NCBI RefSeq assembly: GCF_015355755.1
Contig: NZ_JACVEE010000003.1
Coordinates: 558,001-622,000 of the forward strand
Source: Nocardia sp. XZ_19_385
GTDB taxonomy: Bacteria; Actinomycetota; Actinomycetes; Mycobacteriales; Mycobacteriaceae
Length of the DNA stretch: 64,000 nucleotides
Direction of reading: 5' to 3'
A program made the position numbers and the translations under genes. Within the stretch, counting starts at the first letter, position 1. The number at the start of each line of letters is the position of its first letter. Below, piece by piece: positions 25,384 through 33,499 of the stretch. The notes beneath the pieces were generated by a model. The model was given only the letters and a program-made list of their open reading frames with translations. It did no database searches and was not told where the DNA came from.

Positions 25384-26805
25384 GTGACCAGCGCTAACGT
25401 TCAGATCATGCCTTTCCTGCCGAGTCGCCGGGCAGTCCTGGCCGTGGCCGCCGCAGGAACCGTGGGCGCTGTCCTGCCAGCCCGTGCCACCGACCGGCCG
25501 ACCGACGCCGTCGTCGCACAAGAACTCCGTGACGAGTTCGTACACGGCTGGGCGGGGTACAAGGCGGCCGCCTGGGGTTACGACGAGGTGCGGCCGATCA
25601 GCGCCGGGCACAACGACTTCTTTGCCAGTGGCCACACATTCGGCTTGTCCATCGTCGAGGCGCTGGACACCCTGTGGCTGATGGAACTAGACGACGAGGT
25701 CCGGGTGGCGGCGGACTGGATCGAGCAGCACTTCGACCCGGCCGTCGACGCCGATGTCCAAGTCTTCGAGGTGATCATCCGGCTGGTCGGTGGATTGCTG
25801 GCCGGTTATCTGTGTACCGGACGGCCTGTGCTGCTGACCCGCTGCCGGGAACTGGCCGACCGGGTGCTGCCGGCGTTCACCGATTCGCCGACCGGACTGC
25901 CCTACCGTTACGTCAACCTGCGCACCGGTGCGGTTTCCGGTACGCACAGCCCGCTCGCTGAGATCGGGAGCAACATCCTGGAGTTCGGACTGCTGTCGCA
26001 GCTGACCGGTGACCAGAAATATTGGGACGCGGCCAAGCGGGCATACCGCGCGGTGCTGGACCGCCGCTCCGCGCTCGGGTTGCTCGGCACCTGGCTCGAT
26101 GTGGAGACGGGAAGCTGGACCGACGCCACCTCCCGGGCGCCGAATCCGCCGGTGGATTCCTTCTATGAGTACCTGTGGGCCGGTGCCGAGATGTTCGGTG
26201 ATCGCGAGCTGCGGGACGGGTACAAGTTGCTGACCGGCGCCGTCCTCGAGCACCAGTGGGAGGAGTACGGCGGACGCGCGTGGTTCCGGCAGGTCGACTA
26301 TGCGAACGGAAATGTGGTCGGCCGGGCGGCATCCGCGCTCGGCGCGTTCTACCCGGGATTGCTCGCCAAGAGCGGAAACTTGCTCGCCGCCAAAGACTTT
26401 CATCGAACATGGTCGCTGCTGCTGGACGAGTATCCGGTGCTGCCCGAGGTCATCGACTACAGCGGGCCGACCGTGCGCGATCCTCGCAACGATTTACGTC
26501 CGGAGTATGTCAACTCCGCCTTCGACCTATGGCGGGTCACCGGCGATGCGGCCCACCAGGATTCGGCATACCGGTACTTCCAGGGATTGCGGACGCACCT
26601 GCGGGTTCCCGGCGGTTACACGGTCGCCGAAGATGTCACGACGCGGCCGATGCGACTGGGGGACCTGACGCCCGGATACTGGTTCGCGGAGAACCTGAAA
26701 TACCTGTACCTGATGTTCGCGGCGGCCCCGCGTTTCGACTACCGCTCCGGCCTGCTCTCGACCGAGGGGAAGCTGCTGCGCGGCGCCCGCCGAGTCGGAG
26801 TATGA
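25384..26805 (+). CDS. glycoside hydrolase family 47 (class I alpha-1,2-mannosidase)
   Basis: The product has GH47 features: WAGYKAAAWGYDEVRPIS, IVEALDTLWLM, LRPEYVNSAFDLWRVTGD and YWFAENLKYLYLMF. GH47 enzymes are calcium-dependent inverting alpha-1,2-mannosidases, typical of eukaryotic ER/Golgi and uncommon in bacteria. The N-terminus carries SRRAVLAVAAAGTVGAVLPA, a likely Tat-type export signal, so it should act outside the membrane, perhaps on mannose-containing envelope glycans. The start may be GTG 25384 (possibly leaderless) or ATG 25408; length is 473 or 465 residues. Confidence 0.88.
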   Translation: MTSANVQIMPFLPSRRAVLAVAAAGTVGAVLPARATDRPTDAVVAQELRDEFVHGWAGYKAAAWGYDEVRPISAGHNDFFASGHTFGLSIVEALDTLWLMELDDEVRVAADWIEQHFDPAVDADVQVFEVIIRLVGGLLAGYLCTGRPVLLTRCRELADRVLPAFTDSPTGLPYRYVNLRTGAVSGTHSPLAEIGSNILEFGLLSQLTGDQKYWDAAKRAYRAVLDRRSALGLLGTWLDVETGSWTDATSRAPNPPVDSFYEYLWAGAEMFGDRELRDGYKLLTGAVLEHQWEEYGGRAWFRQVDYANGNVVGRAASALGAFYPGLLAKSGNLLAAKDFHRTWSLLLDEYPVLPEVIDYSGPTVRDPRNDLRPEYVNSAFDLWRVTGDAAHQDSAYRYFQGLRTHLRVPGGYTVAEDVTTRPMRLGDLTPGYWFAENLKYLYLMFAAAPRFDYRSGLLSTEGKLLRGARRVGV

Positions 26806-26915
26806 GATTATTGCGACCCATTGGTGAAGGCCCCGTCGACCAAAACGGGTACGGCCTTGCTGGTTTCGAGTTCGATCGCGACGGCGACATCATCGCCGAA
26901 GCCGATCGCCGCTAG
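26802..26915 (+). CDS. putative 37-residue protein coupled to GH47 gene
   Basis: The ATG overlaps the GH47 stop as ATGA. The short product ends FEFDRDGDIIAEADRR. No family is recognised, and the codon use is only weakly coding-like. It is listed because of the coupling and its position before another coupled mini-ORF. Confidence 0.3.
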   Translation: MRLLRPIGEGPVDQNGYGLAGFEFDRDGDIIAEADRR

Positions 26916-26933
26916 TTCCTGTCCGGAGGCGCA

Positions 26934-27110
26934 GTGCCGAATCATCGCACGAACATCGCCGATTCCGCGGTGAACCTGGTCGCCGGCAACGCTCTGCGCA
27001 GTTGCGCCATGCTGCTGTTGCCGCGGACAACCATATCCTCGCCCGTCTCCACGGACGCCCGGGAAATTCGGATGACAGTGGCCGGGGCGGGCGATAACTT
27101 CGCTGAGTGA
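26934..27110 (+). CDS. putative 58-residue protein coupled to the reductase gene
   Basis: A GTG four bases after GGAGG opens a 58-codon frame whose TGA overlaps the GTG of the reductase at 27107 (GTGA). The product has a moderately hydrophobic centre (ALRSCAMLLLPRT). I do not recognise it; it could be a decayed gene remnant. Confidence 0.35.
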   Translation: MPNHRTNIADSAVNLVAGNALRSCAMLLLPRTTISSPVSTDAREIRMTVAGAGDNFAE

Positions 27111-28132
27111 ATCGGCAATGGATCCTCGTCGAACGACCGGCTGCCCTGGTCGGGGACAGTAACTTCGAGCTCAGGCACGGCGCTGTCCCGGAGCCCGGTC
27201 CGGACGAGGCGCTGGTCAAGGTGGTGTGGCTGGCTTTCGATCCGACGCAGCGCGGCTGGCTCAACGAGGGCCCGAACTATATGGATCCGGTGCCGGTCGG
27301 TGCGGTGATGCGGGGTGGGGGCGTCGGGCAGGTGGTGGCATCGCGTAGCGCCGAATACGCGGTGGGAGACTGGGTTTGCGGGATGGTCGGGTGGCAGGAC
27401 TATGCGATCGCCTCGGGTCAGGGGCTGCTGGGGTTGAATGTCGTGCCGCCGGGTGTCGACCCGAAGGCGATGCTCAGCATTTTCGGCGCGACCGGGCTGA
27501 CCGCCTACTTCGGCATGATCGATATCGGGCGGCCTGCGGCCGGGGAGACCGTGCTGGTGTCGGGAGCCGCCGGTGCGACCGGCTCGATCGCGGGTCAGAT
27601 CGCGAAAGCGCTGGGGTGCAGGGTGATCGGGATCGCAGGTGGTTCCGCCAAGTGCGCCTGGGTCACCGAGGTCGCCGGTCTCGACGCGTGCATCGATTAC
27701 AAGTCCGACAACGTCGAGGCGGAACTGCGGGCGTTGGCTCCCGAGGGTATCGACGTGTTCTTCGACAATGTCGGTGGCGCTGTCCTGGACGCCGGGCTGG
27801 CGAATATCGCCGAGCGGGCCCGAATCGTGGTCTGCGGCGGCATTTCCTCCGGTTACGCGCCGGGCGAACCGCCCCCCGGGCCGCGCAACTACATGCAGAT
27901 CGGACTCAAGCGGGCGCGGATGGAGGGGTTCATCTTTCTGGACTACCTCGACCGATTCCCGGAAGCGTTCGGCCGCCTGCACGAATGGCTGACCCAGGGC
28001 CGGATCGTGTATGCCGAAGACGTTCAGGAAGGTCTCGAACTCGCCCCGTCCATGCTGCGTGGGCTTTTCGAAGGCCGCAACCTCGGTAAACAATTGCTCC
28101 GCATCGCTTCTGATCCGATGGTGAAGGTGTAG
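27107..28132 (+). CDS. NADP-dependent medium-chain reductase (CurA/YncB-like)
   Basis: The 341-residue protein belongs to the zinc-free medium-chain reductases that reduce alpha,beta-unsaturated carbonyls. It has the NADP fold motif VSGAAGATGSIAGQIAK and the family DPTQRGWLNE and FGATGLTAYFG segments. GTG at 27107 overlaps the preceding mini-ORF. The next gene, an epimerase, starts four bases after its stop, so the two form an operon. Confidence 0.9.
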   Translation: MNRQWILVERPAALVGDSNFELRHGAVPEPGPDEALVKVVWLAFDPTQRGWLNEGPNYMDPVPVGAVMRGGGVGQVVASRSAEYAVGDWVCGMVGWQDYAIASGQGLLGLNVVPPGVDPKAMLSIFGATGLTAYFGMIDIGRPAAGETVLVSGAAGATGSIAGQIAKALGCRVIGIAGGSAKCAWVTEVAGLDACIDYKSDNVEAELRALAPEGIDVFFDNVGGAVLDAGLANIAERARIVVCGGISSGYAPGEPPPGPRNYMQIGLKRARMEGFIFLDYLDRFPEAFGRLHEWLTQGRIVYAEDVQEGLELAPSMLRGLFEGRNLGKQLLRIASDPMVKV

Positions 28133-28135
28133 CCC

Positions 28136-28984
28136 GTGCGGTCGGCGGTCGTATTGGTAACCGGCTCTTCCGGTTTGGTCGGTGCTGCGGTCGCGCAAGA
28201 GATGCGCGCGGCCGGTTGGCAGGTTCGTGGCTGGGATGTGCGGCCCGGCCCGTGGACCACGCATCTCGGCGATCTGCGTGACGGGAAACTTCGAGCGCGT
28301 GCCGTTGCCGGGTCGGACATTGTCGTGCACACGGCCGCCCTGCACGCTCCGCACGTCGGACGGATGCCCGACGACGAGTTTCGCGCCGTCAACGTGGAAG
28401 CAACCGCCGCGCTGCTCGAGCAGGCGGCCGAGAACGGTGTCCGGCGAGTGGTTTACACCAGCAGCACCTCGGTCTACGGGCACGCCCTGGTGCCCGAAGA
28501 TCGCGCGGTTTGGGTCGACGAAGCACTGGAGCCACGTCCGCGTGACGTCTACGACGAAACCAAACTCGAAGCGGAAACCCTTGTCGCCGACGTGGATCCG
28601 CCGCTCGCGACGATCGTGCTGCGCATCGCTCGCTGTTTCCCCGAAGCGCCCGCCATCCAGGCCGCACACCGCCTCTATCGCGGGGTCGATGTCCGCGATG
28701 TCGCCCACGCGCACCGGCTGGCGGCGGAAAACGATCGGGTCACCGGCACATTCAACGTCGCGGGCCCAATGCTGTTCCATCCCAGCGATGTACAGCATCT
28801 ATGGCGGGATGTGCCCGCGCTGCTCGAACAACGCGCACCCGAGCTCGTCGCCTTGTTCGGGCGACAAGGCTGGCCGCTGCCGCCCACTATCGACCGCGTC
28901 TACGATTCCGGCAAAGCCCGCCGGGAGCTCGGCTACCGACCCGTCTACGACGCCGCCGCGCTCAGCCACGGTCCGGCTTCTTGA
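28136..28984 (+). CDS. NAD-dependent epimerase/dehydratase family protein
   Basis: The 282-residue extended SDR has the cofactor motif TGSSGLVG, a Ser/Thr-rich VVYTSSTSVYGHA strand and the catalytic YDETK. Sugar-nucleotide epimerase or related NAD-dependent chemistry is expected; the substrate is not evident. GTG at 28136 closely follows the reductase gene. Its last 23 bases overlap the convergent gene at 28962. Confidence 0.85.
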   Translation: MRSAVVLVTGSSGLVGAAVAQEMRAAGWQVRGWDVRPGPWTTHLGDLRDGKLRARAVAGSDIVVHTAALHAPHVGRMPDDEFRAVNVEATAALLEQAAENGVRRVVYTSSTSVYGHALVPEDRAVWVDEALEPRPRDVYDETKLEAETLVADVDPPLATIVLRIARCFPEAPAIQAAHRLYRGVDVRDVAHAHRLAAENDRVTGTFNVAGPMLFHPSDVQHLWRDVPALLEQRAPELVALFGRQGWPLPPTIDRVYDSGKARRELGYRPVYDAAALSHGPAS

Positions 28985-29869
28985 ACATCTCGTAGACGGA
29001 GAAGTAGTTCTCCGCGCCGTGGCCCGCGGCGATCGCGCGTTCGGCGATCTCCTGCATCAGCCGCGGCTGCGCCGAGTGAACGCCCTGCTCCTCGCTGGTG
29101 CGGGTGATGTGGTGCAGCGCATTGAGATTCATCTGCAGCGTGCCCAGGGTGCCCGGGTAGTCCGCGGCATCCAGGGACGCGGCCCGCGGCGCCAGGGCAG
29201 CGGGATCGAGCACGGCCGGCATGAACCAGCCCAGCGCCAGCTCGGCGAACTCGGCGGCCGGTATGTTCGCGGAATCGGCCAGGGCGGTGGCATGCAGCCA
29301 GCCGTTGAGGGTCGCGTACATCATTTCGAGCAGCGCGGTGTTGTAGAGCACCGCCAATCCGGCATCCGTGCCGAGATAGCGGGGGTCGCCCAGGCTCGAC
29401 AAGGCCGGGCTGTGCTGGTCGAAAAGGTTGCGGTCGCCGCTGTAGAGGAAGACCGCGCCGGGTTCGCCGACCAGCGGCGGCGGCACCATGATGGCGCCGT
29501 CGAGGTAGCCGATGCCGTGCTCGCTCGCCCATTCGAGCGCGGCGCGCGCCTCGTTCGGCGTCCCGGAGTTGAGGTTGATCAGCACGCGCCCTGCCAGCGC
29601 GGTGGTGGCGGAGTCGCAGACCCGGTACATGGTGTCGTAGTCGTTGAGGCACATGATCGTGATCGGACTGGCGCTGACCGCCTCGGCCACGGTGCGAGCG
29701 CGCCGCGCGCCGAGGGCGACGAGGCCGTCGGCTTTTCCGGAGTGCGGTTCCAGACCGTGAGCGTGTGGCCTTTCCGCACCAATGCCTCGCCCAGTGCCAC
29801 CCCCATGGGTCCTATCCCTACGAGGGTGATGTCGTTGTCCTGCTGGTTGATTGATTGCTGAGCTGTCAT
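28962..29869 (-). pseudogene. imine-reductase-like gene with a frameshift
   Basis: From ATG 29869 the frame reads DNDITLVGIGPMGVALGEAL and HTLTVWNRTPEK, the IRED-type Rossmann start. It then leaves the family frame near 29731-29738. The rest (AEAVSASPITIMCLNDYD to the stop at 28962) is open in another frame and is a normal IRED body. Restoring one G after AAAAG on the coding strand rejoins both parts. It is a recent single-base loss, a sequencing error, or less likely a -1 slip at AAAAG. A MerR-type promoter stands upstream. Confidence 0.75.
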
Positions 29870-29877
29870 GCGACCCA

Positions 29878-29908
29878 AGCTAAAGTCTGACATCGATGTG
29901 AGAGTCAA
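29878..29908 (-). promoter_or_regulatory. MerR-type promoter with 19-bp spacer
   Basis: On the minus strand TTGACT (29908-29903) and TTAGCT (29883-29878) are separated by 19 bp, the long spacer typical of MerR-activated promoters. The spacer holds a near-palindrome with ACATCGATGT exact at 29890-29899. It drives the imine-reductase-like gene and is next to a MerR gene. Confidence 0.65.
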
Positions 29909-29933
29909 CTCGAAGCTCTGTGGGGAGCCGCAC

Positions 29934-30323
29934 ATGCGTATCGGAGACCTGTCCACCCGTACCGGCGTCAGCGTGCGGATGTTGCGCTACTACGAGGAGC
30001 AAGGCCTGCTCCAGCCTGCGCGTCTGCCCAGCGGCTACCGCGAGTATTGCGATGACGATGTCCACACGGTGCGCAACATTCGCACCCTCCTGGCCGCGGG
30101 CCTGAACACCCAGACCATCGCCGCGGTACTGCCCTGCATGGTCGACGCCGACGGAACGCTGGCGCCGGCCTGTCCGGATCTGCTGCCGGGCCTGCAACGC
30201 GAACGGGACCGGATCGACCAGGCGGTCGCCGATCTGCTAGCCGCCCGCGCGGCCCTGGACACCATCATGGGCGCTGCGCCGTCGCCAGGCGCGGGCGACC
30301 CCGATGCCTGCCAGGCCGCCTGA
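29934..30323 (+). CDS. MerR-family transcriptional regulator
   Basis: The 129-residue protein has the MerR helix-turn-helix and wing (MRIGDLSTRTGVSVRMLRYY, LPSGYREY) and a dimerisation helix. CMVDADGTLAPACPD contains two cysteines in the region where effector or metal ligands often lie. GGGGAG precedes the ATG. It is divergent from the imine-reductase-like gene, whose promoter has MerR geometry. Confidence 0.88.
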   Translation: MRIGDLSTRTGVSVRMLRYYEEQGLLQPARLPSGYREYCDDDVHTVRNIRTLLAAGLNTQTIAAVLPCMVDADGTLAPACPDLLPGLQRERDRIDQAVADLLAARAALDTIMGAAPSPGAGDPDACQAA

Positions 30324-30336
30324 ACTGTCTTGCCGG

Positions 30337-31695
30337 TCAGCGCAGAACAGTCTTGGTCCGCATCAGGAACTCGCCGAGATACCCGTCGTGCGGGAGGCCC
30401 GGCGCCATCCACGGCGTCGGATGGTCACCGAGGTAGACGTTGGCGATGGTCGGCTCGGCGACCAGCTGGTCGATCAGCTCGGCGTCGGTGGTGACGGCGG
30501 TGAGCACGAGAGTGTCGCGCAGCGGCGGGATTCCGGCCGCGCGGTCCCACGGCGCGACCCACGCGCAGGGGAAGCCCAGTTCGAGGCCGAGCTGTTCGGC
30601 GAAGGGACTGTCGAGCTGATGGACGGCCGGCCGGAGGACAGCGCTGCCATCGCCGAGGTCGTCGACGATTCCGTCACCGCCGAGCCATGCCTTGGTCCCC
30701 GCGGCCCGCTGCCGTAGATGCTGGTCCCAGCGCCGGGCCAGGCCGATCGGCGCTACCGGCAGGACCGCGCGTTCGTCGGCCGCGGGCAGGCTGGGCAGGG
30801 CGGCGAGACGTTCGGCGAGCGCGGCAGCGACGGGGGAGGGGTCGCCTTCGACGAGGATGCCGGTGGCGTTGACGCAGCCGACACCGCCCCCGCCGCTGAC
30901 TGACTCCACGAGGGTGTCGAGGATTGGCTCCCAGGCGGTTTCGGCGGTGAGCAGGATCTTGGAGCGTCCGGGGCCCTGCGGCAGGACGCGCCGGTCGCCC
31001 GCGTATTTGCGCACGACATCGTCACCGCCGTACACCATTCCGAGGTCGGCGTGCCGGAGGATGTCGCCGGCCACCGTGTGATCGGTGGGCAGCAACAAGA
31101 TTCGATCGCCGAACCCGGCCTCGCGCAGAGCGGTGATCAGCCGGTGCGGTGTGAACGGCTCACGCCGGGACGGACGCACCGCGACCCGATAGCCGAGCGC
31201 GAGGGCATCGAGCCAACCCTGATGCACCGCAGGATGATTGCCCGCGGCGTGCACGGCGAACACCTCACCGCGCCGCGTCCACACCGCCTCGCCGCCCAGA
31301 GTCAACGGATCGCGCCACGAACCGACAGCCCCGGCGGGGCGGGCCTTCCGCACGCTGTCCTGGATCCGCTCGACCGCCCGCGCGATCTCATCGGTTGCGT
31401 TGCGCACCACCGTGATCGGAATGCCGGTGACAGCGCTGACGGTGTGCTGATATTCCGCCGGAGTCAGGCCCGCGACCGGCTGGGTGGCGAAGGCCCGGCC
31501 CGCCTCCGCGAATGCCGCGATCCGCGCGTCGAGGGGCAGCTCCGGTGCCCGATGCAGTGCCTGCATCGCGCGGACCACATAGAGCGAAGGCGCGAGACTC
31601 AGAGTGGCGACCGGGTTCCCGGTGAGGTCCTGGATCGTCTCCAAGCGGCGGGAACGATAGGGGCCGCCGGGGCCCAGCACATCCAGGGACAACAT
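30337..31695 (-). CDS. aldehyde-dehydrogenase-like acid/acyl reductase (EhpG/LuxC-like)
   Basis: The 452-residue protein has an aldehyde-dehydrogenase-type fold, with GNHPAVHQGWLDALALGYRV near the cofactor site and GGGGVGCVNATG containing the probable catalytic cysteine. Its ATG overlaps the stop of the adenylating enzyme upstream (ATGA). The pair resembles EhpF/EhpG of the griseoluteic acid phenazine pathway, where an acid is activated and then reduced to an aldehyde. I infer it makes an aldehyde for the nearby Pictet-Spenglerase. Confidence 0.7.
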   Translation of the reverse strand: MLSLDVLGPGGPYRSRRLETIQDLTGNPVATLSLAPSLYVVRAMQALHRAPELPLDARIAAFAEAGRAFATQPVAGLTPAEYQHTVSAVTGIPITVVRNATDEIARAVERIQDSVRKARPAGAVGSWRDPLTLGGEAVWTRRGEVFAVHAAGNHPAVHQGWLDALALGYRVAVRPSRREPFTPHRLITALREAGFGDRILLLPTDHTVAGDILRHADLGMVYGGDDVVRKYAGDRRVLPQGPGRSKILLTAETAWEPILDTLVESVSGGGGVGCVNATGILVEGDPSPVAAALAERLAALPSLPAADERAVLPVAPIGLARRWDQHLRQRAAGTKAWLGGDGIVDDLGDGSAVLRPAVHQLDSPFAEQLGLELGFPCAWVAPWDRAAGIPPLRDTLVLTAVTTDAELIDQLVAEPTIANVYLGDHPTPWMAPGLPHDGYLGEFLMRTKTVLR

Positions 31696-32753
31696 CAGTA
31701 CACGCCCTCGATCACCGCGGCGCCGCTGAAGGACGCCACCGGGGCGACGTCCGCGACGGAATCACCGAAACCGCCGCCTACCGGGGCGATCCGGGTCGCG
31801 AAGTCCCGCTCGATGTTGTTGACCAGCAACGCTGTTCGGCTCAGGTGGTGCACGACCACCTGTCCACGCTCGCCGTAGGGAACGACGCGGCCGGTGTCGG
31901 CGTCGATCACCCGGAACGTCGTGTACGGAGCGAACGAGTCGAACACGCACGGCTCATCGTCTCCGAGTCCGGGGCGCTCCACCGAGGTCCCCAGCATCAT
32001 CGTGCTGCCGTACCCGCCGACCAGCTTGGTATTCGGAAACACCTCGTCGCGCAACAGATCTCGGGTGTCGGCGTCCAGATGGGTACCGCCCCAGATGATC
32101 GTGCGGATCTTCCGGTTCACCAGCTCGACCAGGTCGTCGTGCTGGGCCAGGCGCTCCAGCAGCGGCGGGGTGGCGAAGAGTACGCCCACATCCTGGCCGG
32201 TCAGGATATAGCCGATCTGCTCGATCAGATGGTCGGTGTAGCGGCCGGCCATGTCCATCCGGCCGTCCGCTATCAGCTTCTTCACCCAGCGCGGGTCCAG
32301 GTCGATGCCGAAATGCAGCCCGCCGCGGGCGGCAGCGGTATCGACCGCCATCGCTCCGACATTGTGCGGTCCGCTCGGAACCGCGCTGAGCCAGTCCACA
32401 TTTCGCGGCACCCCATGCGCGTCCAGGCGTTCGCTGAACCAGGCGACGCTGCGCCGCTGCCACTCGGCGGTGAACATCACCCGCTTGGGTTCGCCCGTGG
32501 TGCCGCCGCTTTCGTAGACGCTGGCCCGGTGCTCCGCGCCGTAGCCCTGCGGAATCAGCTCGCGGACACCGACATCGCGCAGCTCGTCCACCACATTGGG
32601 AAACAGGGCGAGATCGTCGAAATCCCGGATATCGGTGAGCGGATCGAAGTCGAGCGTCTCGGCCCGCTTCAACCAGAACGGAGATCCGGTCTCCGGGCTG
32701 AAATGCCACCGCATCATCTCCCGCACGAATTCCGCGCCGTTGTGCTCGGTCAT
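31695..32753 (-). CDS. AMP-forming acid-activating enzyme, EhpF-like
   Basis: The 352-residue protein is a short member of the adenylate-forming family. It has the phosphate-loop motif YESGGTTGEPKRVMF and VGGYGSTMM in the place of the A5 motif; the usual C-terminal lid domain is largely missing. This length and layout match EhpF-type enzymes of phenazine tailoring. It is the first gene of a two-gene minus-strand operon and is divergent from the biosynthetic genes starting at 33000. The acid it activates is unknown. Confidence 0.72.
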   Translation of the reverse strand: MTEHNGAEFVREMMRWHFSPETGSPFWLKRAETLDFDPLTDIRDFDDLALFPNVVDELRDVGVRELIPQGYGAEHRASVYESGGTTGEPKRVMFTAEWQRRSVAWFSERLDAHGVPRNVDWLSAVPSGPHNVGAMAVDTAAARGGLHFGIDLDPRWVKKLIADGRMDMAGRYTDHLIEQIGYILTGQDVGVLFATPPLLERLAQHDDLVELVNRKIRTIIWGGTHLDADTRDLLRDEVFPNTKLVGGYGSTMMLGTSVERPGLGDDEPCVFDSFAPYTTFRVIDADTGRVVPYGERGQVVVHHLSRTALLVNNIERDFATRIAPVGGGFGDSVADVAPVASFSGAAVIEGVY

Positions 32754-32964
32754 GAACGGTCCTCTCGAAACGCGTTGCCATTCAAAGATGTTCAAGATCA
32801 GTTCACTGACTGAAGACGAAACCGAGTATGGCCCAATGCAATACGACTGTGCCGTTATAGGTGTCTACGAAATGCCCGGCACGCCGCGGGACCGTTTTCG
32901 TGCCTTCCATCCCTGGCCGCCGGCACCCGATCGGCTGTGTACTCGCTCCGGCAGGTTGAGACGT

Positions 32965-32984
32965 AGCAAGGGAATTCCCTTGCT
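32965..32984. promoter_or_regulatory. perfect 20-bp palindrome before the biosynthetic operon
   Basis: AGCAAGGGAATTCCCTTGCT is fully self-complementary. It ends four bases before the AAGGAG ribosome site of the first gene (start 33000), in the 246-bp divergent region between the two operons. This is a strong operator candidate; the binding protein is not obvious. Confidence 0.7.
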
Positions 32985-32999
32985 GGACAAGGAGTTCGC

Positions 33000-33467
33000 G
33001 TGGCGATACAGCGGAAGCACACGATGTACGACTCGACGATCATCGACGCCGATCCGGACACCGTGTGGACCGTTGTCCGCGATGCCCTGCAGGTGGTGTC
33101 GATCGTGTCCGGACCGGCGGCCGAGGACGTGCACTGGGTCGGAGACGGTTCGCCCGAACGGGTTCCGTCGCTCTACAACTTCACGCTGGCCTTCAGCGGC
33201 GGCCTGGTCCAGCAGGAGGTCTGCGGGCGCAACGAGGTCGAGCGTTCCCAGTCCTACCGTTCCATCGAGCCGACGATGGGCGTGCAGCGCTACCTCGCCA
33301 CCATTCGCGTCCGGCAGATCACCAACGATCCGTACCGCTGCTTCTTCGATTGGACCCGGGAGCTGACGATCGCCGAGGACGCCGACACCGAAGTCGTCGA
33401 GACGATCATCGCCATGATGGCCAAGCAAACCGACGCCATCCGGGACTTCTTCGCACAGCAGTGGTAG
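33000..33467 (+). CDS. SRPBCC (START-like) family protein
   Basis: The 155-residue protein has the SRPBCC helix-grip pattern: STIIDADPDTVWTVVRD at the start, beta strands with RVPSLYNFTLAF and a long C-terminal helix (ETIIAMMAKQTDAIRDFF). This fold forms a hydrophobic cavity; members act as cyclases, hydrolases or ligand carriers. It starts at GTG 33000 with AAGGAG five bases upstream and leads an operon containing a McbB-like gene. A role in guiding cyclisation or binding the intermediate is possible. Confidence 0.7.
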   Translation: MAIQRKHTMYDSTIIDADPDTVWTVVRDALQVVSIVSGPAAEDVHWVGDGSPERVPSLYNFTLAFSGGLVQQEVCGRNEVERSQSYRSIEPTMGVQRYLATIRVRQITNDPYRCFFDWTRELTIAEDADTEVVETIIAMMAKQTDAIRDFFAQQW

Positions 33468-33499
33468 CCGCAACCTCCCCTCGAACGAAGGAGACAACC

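Noticed and set aside
26942..28798. 618-codon minus-strand frame opposite the reductase and epimerase genes
   Set aside because: The plus-strand proteins are clear family members; the antisense frame is a high-GC shadow.
29716..29745. Programmed -1 frameshift in the imine-reductase-like gene
   Set aside because: The AAAAG run is a weak slip site and no downstream stimulator was evident; a simple base loss or error is more likely, so only noted.
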